From contig NC_011901.1 in NCBI RefSeq assembly GCF_000021985.1, forward strand, positions 620,001-684,000: a stretch of 64,000 bases of DNA, given 5' to 3'. A program made the position numbers and the translations under genes. Origin of the DNA: Thioalkalivibrio sulfidiphilus HL-EbGr7 (GTDB lineage Bacteria; Pseudomonadota; Gammaproteobacteria; Ectothiorhodospirales; Ectothiorhodospiraceae). The notes under the pieces are model-generated. The model was not told the DNA's origin. It saw nothing but the letters and a program-made list of their open reading frames with translations, and searched no databases. This document shows positions 54,252 to 62,141 of this stretch, piece after piece (within the stretch, counting starts at the first letter, position 1; every line of letters starts with the position of its first letter).

Positions 54252-54943
54252 GGGGTCCTCGAATGATGGGCTGGCTCCAGTCCTGATCGTAGGCGTCCCG
54301 AGCCCCGGTGCCTATGATCCAGATCATAGGCACCGGGCGCATTCAGCTGACCGTGAGCCGCAGGCGATTGCCGCTGCGGGTCAGTTCGCCCCCGCTCTTC
54401 CATGCGCGCCAGGGTCCGGTACAGGGTTTCCCGGGTGAGCCCCAGCAGGTCCGCCCACTGGGTCAGGGTGAAATTCAGTTCCAGCTCGCCCGCTGGTGAA
54501 CCCTCGGTGAGCAGATAGTGGCGGATGCGTGATTCGGCGCCGCGCAACTGCAGGCGCTCCACCGCGGTGCGCTGCTGACGCAGCCGGGCGCCGAGACCGG
54601 CCACCCAGTCCAGGGCGAATTGCGGGTCGTTCACCAGGTGCTCGCGCAACAGTTCACGGGGCAGCGCCAGGCCCCTGGACGGGCGTACACACAGGGCCGT
54701 GCAGTGATAATGCGCTGCGCCGAAGCTGGCCTCGGCAAAAAAGCCCTCATCCCGGACGCGGTGCAGGATCACCGTCTCGCCGCCGGGGCCGTGCCGCAGC
54801 AGATGCACCTCGCCCTGCAGCAGGTAGTACACGGCCCGGGCCGGATCGCCGTGGCGGAACACGGCATCGCCCTTGGCGTAGTCCCGCGCGCTGCAACGCG
54901 CGCGCAGCTGTTCGAGGATCTGGGGGTAAGATGTGGCATCCAT
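54248..54943 (-). CDS. Crp/Fnr family regulator, end frameshifted at a G run
   Basis: A cyclic-nucleotide-binding-fold regulator: GDAVFRHGDPARAVYYLLQGEV in the sensor part and TQWADLLGLTRETLYRTLARME as the helix-turn-helix. No N-terminal Cys cluster, so it is not an Fe-S FNR; a Dnr/Nnr-like role is possible. Past MEERG the frame runs 40 residues of low-quality sequence; deleting one G from the five-G run (54389-54393) gives ELTRSGNRLRLTVS and a stop at 54343, the normal end. Either a real frameshift or a sequence error. Divergent from the YjbQ gene. Confidence 0.85.
   Translation of the reverse strand: MDATSYPQILEQLRARCSARDYAKGDAVFRHGDPARAVYYLLQGEVHLLRHGPGGETVILHRVRDEGFFAEASFGAAHYHCTALCVRPSRGLALPRELLREHLVNDPQFALDWVAGLGARLRQQRTAVERLQLRGAESRIRHYLLTEGSPAGELELNFTLTQWADLLGLTRETLYRTLARMEERGRTDPQRQSPAAHGQLNAPGAYDLDHRHRGSGRLRSGLEPAHHSRTP
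54305..54338. promoter_or_regulatory. 16-bp perfect dyad with Crp/Fnr core
   Basis: CCCGGTGCCTATGATC-CA-GATCATAGG... forms arms of 16 bp around 2 bp; the core TGAT-CCAG-ATCA is the Crp/Fnr pattern. It lies between the regulator's corrected stop and the cytochrome gene, about 55-85 bp upstream of the latter's ATG. Confidence 0.7.
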
Positions 54944-54987
54944 CGGCGTCGTCACACAACGGAGAATATCGGGAGGATTGTCGCACC

Positions 54988-55416
54988 ATGTCCCTGATGC
55001 AGACCACGCACAGGCTGGAGATCGAGACCCGGGGTCCCGGGCTTTACATGTTCACCGACCCGGTGCGCCGCTGGGTGGCGGATGCGGGGATCCGCACCGG
55101 GCTGCTGACCCTGCTCATTCAGCACACATCGGCGAGTCTGGTGATCCAGGAGAACGCGGACCCGGACGTGCGGGGAGATCTGCAGAGGTTTTTCAGCCGC
55201 CTGGTGCCGGAGAACGACCCCATCTACCGCCACACCCTGGAAGGCCCCGACGACATGCCCGCCCACGTGCGCAGTGCGCTCACCCAGACCCAGCTTTCCA
55301 TTCCGGTGATGGACGGTCGTCCGGCCCTCGGCACCTGGCAGGGGTTGTACGTGTTCGAGCATCGCCGGGCGCCCCAGGTGCGGCGGGTGGTGGCGCACCT
55401 CATAGGAGAAGGATGA
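54988..55416 (+). CDS. YjbQ family protein
   Basis: A 142-residue protein of the YjbQ/UPF0047 family: LLTLLIQHTSASLVIQENAD holds the conserved His-Thr-Ser-Ala and Glu, DPDVRGDLQRFF the Asp, and GTWQGLYVFEHRRAPQVRRV the C-terminal signature. Some members show thiamine-phosphate-synthase activity in complementation; the physiological role is unclear. ATG 54988 has a GGGAGGA ribosome site. Confidence 0.92.
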   Translation: MSLMQTTHRLEIETRGPGLYMFTDPVRRWVADAGIRTGLLTLLIQHTSASLVIQENADPDVRGDLQRFFSRLVPENDPIYRHTLEGPDDMPAHVRSALTQTQLSIPVMDGRPALGTWQGLYVFEHRRAPQVRRVVAHLIGEG

Positions 55417-55421
55417 AAATC

Positions 55422-55556
55422 AAGTGAGAAGTGTGAATTGGGAAGTACGAAATGAAGACCTGGCGCATGATCCAGGGCCTTGGACTCGCCCGACCGCCCA
55501 TGGCTGTTTCGCTGCTCAATTCCCACTTCCCACTTCCCACTTCCCACTTCACACCT
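55422..55556. repeat. Hairpin of GAAGTGTGAATTGGGAAG / CTTCCCACTTC words
   Basis: Left arm GAGAAGTGTGAATTGGGAAG, right arm CAATTCCCACTTCCCACTTC with the CCCACTT word repeated four times. It lies between the convergent YjbQ gene and the next gene, whose last codons overlap the right arm. Confidence 0.8.
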
Positions 55557-55869
55557 TCGGTACGGCCTTCACCGAGTAATACAGATCCTCGTCGATCACC
55601 TTGAACAGCCGGTCGATGTTGGGGTGCTTGCCGGGGTGGTCGTGGGCATCCTGCACGTGTTCGGCGAACAGGCCCAGGGCGTCGCGGGCGGCGTTGGGGG
55701 TGAGCCCGCCGTGGTCCACGGAGACCTTGTAGTAGACCGCCAGAGAGCCCTGGCTGCCGGGCTTGTTCTCGATGCTGGCCTCGGGCTCGTAGCCGTCGCC
55801 GTAGAGCTCCAGGCGGGCGATGTGGTCGATGGAGGGGAGCTGTTTGAGGTTGTCCTGGAAGCTGGCCAT
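55549..55869 (-). CDS. Conserved hypothetical protein, 106 aa
   Basis: A soluble protein without signal or membrane segment. The sequence (SIDHIARLELYGDGYEPEAS, KPGSQGSLAVYYKVSVDHGG) is well formed and alternates strands and helices, supporting a real gene, but I do not recognise the family. It ends within a word-repeat hairpin. Confidence 0.7.
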   Translation of the reverse strand: MASFQDNLKQLPSIDHIARLELYGDGYEPEASIENKPGSQGSLAVYYKVSVDHGGLTPNAARDALGLFAEHVQDAHDHPGKHPNIDRLFKVIDEDLYYSVKAVPKV

Positions 55870-56054
55870 GGGGCACTCCGAAAGTGGCTGGGGATGATCC
55901 CGGTCAATGAAATGTCATTTTTCCGGTGTCTGGCGGGGCGAACTGTTAGGATGGGCGTCATTTGTGCATCGCAAAAACCCTTGCTCGGGACGCTTGACCC
56001 GTTCGCCTGGGTCCGTTCAGACAGGGAATGTCTCAAACCTGACAGTATATCCCT

Positions 56055-59000
56055 GTGAACCGTCCTTTCGCTTCCCTGCTGCACATTCGCGTCCTGCCCT
56101 GGCTGGGTCTGCTCCTGCTGGGCCTCGCCGGCTCACCGGCCATGGCCGAGGACGGCGCGACCCTGCGCCTGGGGGTGCTGGAGTTTCGCGGTGAGGCAGA
56201 CGCCTGGTCACGCTGGTCGGCCACGGCCCGCTATCTGGACGAGGCGCTGCCGGATCACCGGGTGGAACTGCAGCCCCTGGATTTCAACCGGCTGGAGCAG
56301 GTGGTGGCCCGGGGTGACGTGGACCTGGTGCTGGCCAACCCGGGGTTCTATGCCCTGCTGGAAACCGCCCACGGCGCACGCCCCCTGGCCTCCCTGGACA
56401 CCGGGCTGCGCTCCGGCCAGGGCTGCTGCCGTTTCGGCGCGGTGGTGTTCACCCGGGCGGACCGGGACGATCTGCGGCATCTGCAGGACCTGCAACGCCA
56501 GCGCATCGCAGCGGTGCACGAGCACTCCTTCGGTGGTTACCAGATGCTGCTGCGCGAACTCCACGACCTGGGCATCTCGCAGCACCGTACCCTGGCGCGC
56601 ATGGACTTCCTGGGCGATCACGACGCGGTGGTGCAGGCGGTGCTGAGCGGCCGTTACGACGCGGGCGTGGTGCGCACCGGCATCCTGGAGGCCATGGCCG
56701 AGGAACGACGGGTGCGCCTGGATGCCTTCCGGGTGGTGGGGGCGCGGGGTGCCGCTGAGGGTCTGTCACAGCGCCTGAGCACCCGCCTGTATCCGGAGTG
56801 GCCCCTGGCGGCCTTGCCCCATGTGTCCGTGTCCCTGGCCAACCAGGTCGCGGTGGCGTTGCTGCCCATGCCGGCGGAACATCCCGCCGCGCGGGCCGCC
56901 GGCATCCAGGGCTGGACCGCGCCGCTCAATTATCAGTCGGTGCATGAACTGCTCTACGCCCTGCGCCTGCCGCCCTACGACGCGCCCCGCCAGTTCAGCC
57001 TGTCCGAACTCTGGGTCCAGTACCAGTGGCAGATTTCCGCGGGGTTTCTCCTGCTGTTCGGGCTTGCCCTGGCCCTGTTCCGGGGCCAGCGCCTCAACCG
57101 CCGGCTGGCGGAGGCCGGGCGCCTGTTGCAGTCCCGGGTGGAGATGCGCACCGAACACCTCAACGTGGCCAATCGCAGCCTGCAGCGGGAGGTGGAACAG
57201 CGCCGCCAGGCGGAGGCCGAGGTGCTGGCCCAGTCCCGGCGCCAGGCCCAGGTGCTGGAGGCCGTGGACGAGGCCATCTTCGGCCTGGATGCGGATTGCC
57301 GGGTGGAGTTCGCCAACCCGGCCGCCGAGGCACTGGCCGGGTGCAGCATCGGCCAGATGCGCGGTCAGCGCCTGTCCGGGGTGCTGCAGATCCGCGACGA
57401 TCAGGGACGCTCGGCCTGGGAGCCCGACGGGGATTGCCTGGCCGAGGATCCGATGCCGGTGAGCATCCGCCGCGCCTTTGATCAGACCCTCTACCACAGG
57501 GATGGCCGTGTGTTGGTGGTGGATTACGCCTTCCGCCCCATTCTGGAAGGCGGGCAGGTGCGCGGCGGCGTGTTCAGCTGTCGGGACATCACCGGGCGCA
57601 AGCGTATCGAGGAGAGCCTGCGCCTGCATGCCCAGGTGTTCGATACCGCCACCGAGGGGGTGATGATCGCCGATGCCCGCGGACGCATCCTGAGCGTGAA
57701 CCGGGCCTTCGAACAGGTCACCGGCTACAGCGCCGAGGAGGTGGTGGGCCGCAATCCCAGCATCCTGTCCTCCGGACGTCAGGACAAGGCCTTCTACCGG
57801 CGCATGTGGGACACGATCAAGGGCGAGGGCATCTGGTCCGGCGAGATCTGGAACCGGCGCAAGGACGGCGAGATCTATCCCGAGTGGCTGACCATCAGCA
57901 GCATCGCCGGTCCGAACGGCGAGGCCAGCCATTTCGTCGCGGTGTTCTCGGACATCACGGCGCAGAAGCGCTCGGAGCAGGAGATCGATTTCCTCGCCAA
58001 CCATGACCCGCTCACCGGCCTGGCCAACCGCAACCTGTTCGAGGACCGGCTCGCCCACGCCATCAGCATGGCCGGGCGCAACGGCCAGCACGTGGGCCTG
58101 CTGCTGGTGGACCTGGACCGCTTCCGGCTGATCAACGACGGCATGGGCCATGGCCCGGGGGATGCCCTGCTGCGCGAGACCGGCCGCCGCCTCGGGCACT
58201 GCGTGCGTGATTCGGACACCGTGGCCCGTCTGGGCGGTGACGAGTTCGGCATCATCCTGGAGGGCCTGGCGGATGCCGCGGATGCGGGCATGCAGGCGGA
58301 GCGCATTCTCGAGGCCATGCGCGCGCCGTTGCGCCTGGGTGGCCAGGAACTGTTCTGCACGGTGAGCATCGGTATCGCCGTGTTCCCCGCCGACGGCACG
58401 GACGCGGCCACCCTGCTGCGCCATGCCGACACTGCCATGGCCCTGGCCAAGCGGGAGGGTCGCAACAACTTCCAGTTCTACACCCATGCCCTCACCGAGG
58501 CGGTGTTCTCCCGCCTGAACATCGAGACCGGTCTGCGCCACGCTCTCGAACGGGACGAACTGCGCCTGCACTACCAGCCGATCCTGGATGCCGCCAGCGG
58601 TCGCATCGCCGCTATGGAGTCGCTGATGCGCTGGCAGCATCCCGAGCGCGGCCTGGTGTCCCCCGGGGTGTTCATCCCGGTGGCGGAGCAGAGCGACCTG
58701 ATCCTTGCCCTGGGGCGCTGGGCCCTGGTGAGCGCCTGTGCCCAGGTGCGGGCCTGGTCCGATGCGGGGCTCGAACCGGTGCCGGTGTCGGTGAACATCC
58801 CGGCGTGTCATTTTCGTCAGCCGGGCTTCGTGGAGGAGGTGCTGGGGGTGGTGCGCGAGACGGGGGTTCAGCCGCAGTCCCTGATCATCGAGCTGACCGA
58901 GAGTGCCCTGATGGAGCCCGTCAGCCTGGCGGAGGAACGCATCAGACGCCTGCGCGACACAGGTGTGGTGGTGGCCATCGACGATTTCGGCACGGGCTAC

Positions 59001-59303
59001 TCGTCACTGGGCTACCTGCAGCGCTTCCACGTGAACTACCTGAAGGTGGACCGCTCCTTCGTCAGCGGCCTGCCCGGCGACGAGAATGCCCGGGCCATCA
59101 CCGAGGCGGTGATCGGCGTGAGCCACAGCCTGGGCCTGCAGGTGGTGGCCGAGGGCGTGGAGACCCAGGCCCAGCTGGACCACCTGCGCGCCACCGGTTG
59201 TGACAAGGTGCAGGGCTACCTCACCGGCCGGCCGGTGACCGCCGAGGTGGCCGCCACCCTGTTGCCGGGGGCGGGCGAGAAGGTCATCAGTCTCCCAGGC
59301 TGA
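56055..59303 (+). CDS. Phosphonate-binding-like / PAS / GGDEF / EAL receptor
   Basis: A 1082-residue cyclic-di-GMP receptor. GTG start, signal peptide to about 29, then a PhnD-type periplasmic binding domain (LRLGVLEFRGEADAWSRWSA, VDLVLANPGFYALLETAHGA) to about 290, a membrane helix near 328-345, a coiled coil, two PAS domains (from about 394 and 520), GGDEF (ARLGGDEFGI, about 725) and EAL (ESLMRWQHPERG, ELTESALMEP, IDDFGTGYSSLGYL, AEGVET). All residues for both c-di-GMP synthesis and breakdown are present. A bound anion is the likely signal. Confidence 0.92.
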   Translation: MNRPFASLLHIRVLPWLGLLLLGLAGSPAMAEDGATLRLGVLEFRGEADAWSRWSATARYLDEALPDHRVELQPLDFNRLEQVVARGDVDLVLANPGFYALLETAHGARPLASLDTGLRSGQGCCRFGAVVFTRADRDDLRHLQDLQRQRIAAVHEHSFGGYQMLLRELHDLGISQHRTLARMDFLGDHDAVVQAVLSGRYDAGVVRTGILEAMAEERRVRLDAFRVVGARGAAEGLSQRLSTRLYPEWPLAALPHVSVSLANQVAVALLPMPAEHPAARAAGIQGWTAPLNYQSVHELLYALRLPPYDAPRQFSLSELWVQYQWQISAGFLLLFGLALALFRGQRLNRRLAEAGRLLQSRVEMRTEHLNVANRSLQREVEQRRQAEAEVLAQSRRQAQVLEAVDEAIFGLDADCRVEFANPAAEALAGCSIGQMRGQRLSGVLQIRDDQGRSAWEPDGDCLAEDPMPVSIRRAFDQTLYHRDGRVLVVDYAFRPILEGGQVRGGVFSCRDITGRKRIEESLRLHAQVFDTATEGVMIADARGRILSVNRAFEQVTGYSAEEVVGRNPSILSSGRQDKAFYRRMWDTIKGEGIWSGEIWNRRKDGEIYPEWLTISSIAGPNGEASHFVAVFSDITAQKRSEQEIDFLANHDPLTGLANRNLFEDRLAHAISMAGRNGQHVGLLLVDLDRFRLINDGMGHGPGDALLRETGRRLGHCVRDSDTVARLGGDEFGIILEGLADAADAGMQAERILEAMRAPLRLGGQELFCTVSIGIAVFPADGTDAATLLRHADTAMALAKREGRNNFQFYTHALTEAVFSRLNIETGLRHALERDELRLHYQPILDAASGRIAAMESLMRWQHPERGLVSPGVFIPVAEQSDLILALGRWALVSACAQVRAWSDAGLEPVPVSVNIPACHFRQPGFVEEVLGVVRETGVQPQSLIIELTESALMEPVSLAEERIRRLRDTGVVVAIDDFGTGYSSLGYLQRFHVNYLKVDRSFVSGLPGDENARAITEAVIGVSHSLGLQVVAEGVETQAQLDHLRATGCDKVQGYLTGRPVTAEVAATLLPGAGEKVISLPG

Positions 59304-59847
59304 CGATCCCGCCGAGCACCTGGCGCATCTCGTCCAGGGTCGGATACGCGGCCTCCCATTCCTCAGCCATGCCGCCGTGGCAGGTCAGGCCGCGCACGTC
59401 CGGCTGTCGCTCGGCGTGCAGCCGGTAGTGCACCAGCCGGCTCATGGGCGGCGGGCCGCCAGCGTCTTCGCCGGCCATCACCAGCCCCACGGCGGCTACC
59501 TGCACCGGGGCGGCGGGGCCGCGCACCACTTCCACGTAACCCTGGCGGGTGCCGGTGACCAGGAACCGCTCCGCCTCGATGCGCCCGCTGCCGTCGCTGA
59601 CGGTGGAGACCTCGAAGTTGCAGTGGGGGTAGTAGATGTTCACCGCGCTCTTGGGGATGACCCGGCCGTCCTGCATGAACACCCGGGCATGGCCCGAGGG
59701 GATGGACAGGTCCTGGTTCAGGGTAATCGTGGTGCCCACCGGGATGCGGGCATGGGCCGACTGCCAGCCGTCCAGGCTGGCGCAGGCGCCCAGGCCCAGG
59801 GCGGCGGCGGCAAGGAGCAGGGGAGCGGCAAGATTCAGGGGTTTCAT
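59287..59847 (-). CDS. Hypothetical lipoprotein, 186 aa
   Basis: A secreted protein with lipobox L-G-A-C (Cys22). The mature part has TTITLNQDLSIPSGHARVFM and VIPKSAVNIYYPHCNFEVST, with one Cys-His containing stretch (LTCHGGMAEEW) near the C-terminus. No family is recognised. Convergent with the GGDEF/EAL gene, overlapping its 3' end by 17 bp. Confidence 0.75.
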   Translation of the reverse strand: MKPLNLAAPLLLAAAALGLGACASLDGWQSAHARIPVGTTITLNQDLSIPSGHARVFMQDGRVIPKSAVNIYYPHCNFEVSTVSDGSGRIEAERFLVTGTRQGYVEVVRGPAAPVQVAAVGLVMAGEDAGGPPPMSRLVHYRLHAERQPDVRGLTCHGGMAEEWEAAYPTLDEMRQVLGGIVSLGD

Positions 59848-60043
59848 GGCGTTGAGATTCTCCTGGAGGCAGGCGCGGCGGGATCGAGTGTCCGCCCGGA
59901 TTCCGGCTTCCGCCGGTCGATAAAGACATAGACCCCGGCGCGCTGTGCGGGTTCTGTAGCGGCCGCGGGATGCCGGCCTGATCCGCCCATGATAATCTTC
60001 GCCCTCTTTTGCACGCCATCCGACCCGTCAGGAACCCGTATTC

Positions 60044-60811
60044 ATGAGCCCGTTTCTCCAGACCGCCATCGAGGCCGCACAGGCTGCCCAGAAGGTCATC
60101 CAGCGCTACTACCGCCAGGAGATCCCGGTGGAACTCAAGGCAGACCAGAGCCCGGTGACCATCGCCGACGTGGAGACGGAGAAGACCATCAAGGGCATCA
60201 TCACCGGGGCCTTCCCGGCCCACGGTTTCTTCGGCGAGGAGACCGGGCACAGTACCGGCAGCGCCCCCTATACCTGGCTGATCGATCCCATCGACGGCAC
60301 CAAGAGCTTCGTGCGGCACTACCCGTTCTTCTCCACCCAGATCGCCCTGATGCACACGCGGGAACTGGTCATGGGGGTCTCCAGCGCGCCGGAGTTCGAG
60401 GAGATCGCCTACGCGGAGAAGGGTCTCGGCGCCTACCTGGACGACAAGCCCATCCGGGTCAGCCAGGTGGAGGATTTCGCTGCTGCCACCCTGTCACTGG
60501 GCAACATCAAGACCCTGGCTGGCAGTGATCGCTGGGAGGCCCTCGGTAGCCTGGTGCGCCAGGTGAACCGCACCCGCGGCTACGGGGATTTCTACCACTA
60601 CCACCTGCTGGCCTCGGGTCGCATCGACCTGGTGGTGGAGTCCGACGTGAACATCCTGGACATCGCCGCCCTGGCGGTGATCGTGCGCGAGGCCGGCGGC
60701 GTGTTCACCGATCTGGACGGCCGCGAACTGACCCTCGAGACCACCAGCGTGCTCGCCGCCGCCACCCCGGCGCTGCATGCCAGGGCGCTGGATCTGCTGA
60801 AAGGTTCGTGA
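60044..60811 (+). CDS. Inositol monophosphatase family phosphatase (HisN-like)
   Basis: A 255-residue Mg-dependent phosphatase. Metal sites: FFGEETGHS (Glu), WLIDPIDGTKSFVRHYP (Asp-x-x-Asp-Gly-Thr) and SDVNILDIAALAVIVREAGG (Asp). The pattern LKADQSPVTIADVETEKTI fits the group containing histidinol-phosphatase HisN and CysQ; which substrate is used cannot be settled from sequence. Single gene unit between two divergent or convergent neighbours. Confidence 0.88.
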   Translation: MSPFLQTAIEAAQAAQKVIQRYYRQEIPVELKADQSPVTIADVETEKTIKGIITGAFPAHGFFGEETGHSTGSAPYTWLIDPIDGTKSFVRHYPFFSTQIALMHTRELVMGVSSAPEFEEIAYAEKGLGAYLDDKPIRVSQVEDFAAATLSLGNIKTLAGSDRWEALGSLVRQVNRTRGYGDFYHYHLLASGRIDLVVESDVNILDIAALAVIVREAGGVFTDLDGRELTLETTSVLAAATPALHARALDLLKGS

Positions 60812-60822
60812 AATCTGAACCT

Positions 60823-60993
60823 CTGCCGCACAGACTGCGGAGGCGCGGAGAAAAAAGAACAGTTTTGACAGGATTAACATGATTAACAGGATTAAAGACT
60901 CAATCAGTAATGATTGGATTTCAGTTCTTGAATCTTGTTAATCATGTTAATCCTGTCGTTTTTCCAGCTTTTCTCTGCGCCTCTGCGGCAAAG
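60823..60993. repeat. Long hairpin of GGATTAACATGATTAAC words
   Basis: Outer arms TGCCGC...GCGGAGGCGCGGAG and its complement, inner arms GACAGGATTAACATGATTAA and TTAATCATGTTAATCCTGTC. It lies between the convergent phosphatase gene and bpt. Confidence 0.85.
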
Positions 60994-60996
60994 CCC

Positions 60997-61713
60997 TTAA
61001 ATCCCGGCCAACTCAACCCAGACCCCGTCCCGCAGCCCCTGCGCCGGCCGAAAGGACGCCTTGTAGGCCATCTTCTCGCTGCCGGCGATCCAGTAGCCCA
61101 GGTACACGTAGGGCAGGCCCAGGCGTTGGGCCTCGTGGATCAGCCACAGCACCGCCAGGGTGCCGGGGCTGCGGACGGCATCCTCGGGGTCGAAGAAGGT
61201 GTAGACCGCCGACAGGCCGTCCGGCAGCCGGTCCACCACCGCCACGCACACCAGCCGCTGGCCGGCCCGGAATTCCACCAGGTCCGTGTCCGACCAGTCC
61301 GAGTCGATGAAGCGCCAGTAGTCCGTGGGGCTGGGGTCATCCATGCCGCCGCCCGGGTGGCGGGTGTCCACGTAGCGCCGGTAGAGCTCGAAGTGCTCCT
61401 CCCGGGGCGAGGCCTTGATCACGTGCACCGAGAGATCCCTGTTGCGCCGCCAGACCCGCCGCTGGTTGCGGTTGGGTTGGAAGCCATCCACGGGCACGCG
61501 CAGGGGTATGCAGGCCCGGCAATCGGGACATTGATGGCGGTAGACATGCCGGCCGCTGCGGCGAAAGCCATGGCGGGCCAGCCGCCCGTAGAGGGCCACG
61601 TCCATGTCCGCCCGGGGGTCGGCGAACACGCTGACCATCTTGCGGCCGGGCAGATAGGGGCAGGGGTCCGGGGGCGTGGCGTAAAAGTGCAGGGTGGATG
61701 CCTGGGGGCGCAT
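60997..61713 (-). CDS. bpt: Aspartate/glutamate leucyltransferase (arginyltransferase family)
   Basis: A 238-residue N-end-rule transferase: STLHFYATPPDPCPYLPGRK at the N-terminus, HVYRHQCPDCRACIPLRVPV with the conserved Cys pair, RVWRRNRDLSVHVI, and GLPYVYLGYWIAGSEKMAYK near the end. It adds Leu (Bpt) or Arg to N-terminal Asp/Glu of proteins to mark them for ClpS/ClpAP. ATG 61713 is preferred; a TTG six codons upstream lies in the ATTCAAA repeat. Confidence 0.93.
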   Translation of the reverse strand: MRPQASTLHFYATPPDPCPYLPGRKMVSVFADPRADMDVALYGRLARHGFRRSGRHVYRHQCPDCRACIPLRVPVDGFQPNRNQRRVWRRNRDLSVHVIKASPREEHFELYRRYVDTRHPGGGMDDPSPTDYWRFIDSDWSDTDLVEFRAGQRLVCVAVVDRLPDGLSAVYTFFDPEDAVRSPGTLAVLWLIHEAQRLGLPYVYLGYWIAGSEKMAYKASFRPAQGLRDGVWVELAGI

Positions 61714-61725
61714 CCGGTAAGGATA

Positions 61726-61823
61726 ATTCAAAATTCAAAATTCAAAATTCAAAATTCAAAATTCAAAATTCAAAGGGAAATGCCTTTGCCGCTCTCCCTT
61801 TGAATTTTGAATCTTGAATGTTG
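61726..61823. repeat. Hairpin with seven tandem ATTCAAA heptamers
   Basis: 61726-61774 is seven exact copies of ATTCAAA; the complementary arm (TTTGAATTTTGAATCTTGAA) is at 61799-61818. Lies directly upstream of bpt and downstream of the small membrane protein gene. Confidence 0.88.
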
Positions 61824-61833
61824 AATCGCGCCC

Positions 61834-61944
61834 TTACGGCGCGTAACGCACGAAGTGGTAGACCAGGTAGCCGCCCACGCCGCACAGCAGGGCCAGGGTG
61901 ATGATGCTGAGCAGGGCCACGGGGCTTGCGAGTACGAGTTCCAT
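61834..61944 (-). CDS. DUF3149-type single-helix membrane peptide, 36 aa
   Basis: A short open frame reading MELVLASPVALLSIITLALL, then CGVGGYLVYHFVRYAP and a stop. One membrane helix with a short tail matches the DUF3149 pattern of tiny proteobacterial membrane proteins. The ATG at 61944 has a strong ribosome site (AGGAGA, 6 bp upstream), which supports translation. Function unknown. It runs in the same direction as bpt, across the ATTCAAA hairpin. Confidence 0.75.
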   Translation of the reverse strand: MELVLASPVALLSIITLALLCGVGGYLVYHFVRYAP

Positions 61945-62141
61945 GGTGGGTCTCCTCGGGTTGTCGTTGAAGGCTCGAATGGCCTCAGACTACCGTCGGC
62001 CAGAGACCCCGATACTGACCGATGTCAAGTTCGCTGCAGGTCCCGGGTGGGCTGGCTTTTCCGGGGGTATTGGCAGGGCTGGACCGCCGGTCATGGTAAA
62101 ATCGCCGGCTTTGAGAAATTCAACCCGGTGGTTTTCATCCC

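Noticed and set aside
56766-58811. 681-residue open frame opposite the GGDEF/EAL gene
   Set aside because: Shadow; all c-di-GMP motifs are on the plus strand.
61726-61774. Tandem ATTCAAA heptamers as a CRISPR array
   Set aside because: Heptamers are contiguous with no spacers and pair with a complementary arm; no cas genes.
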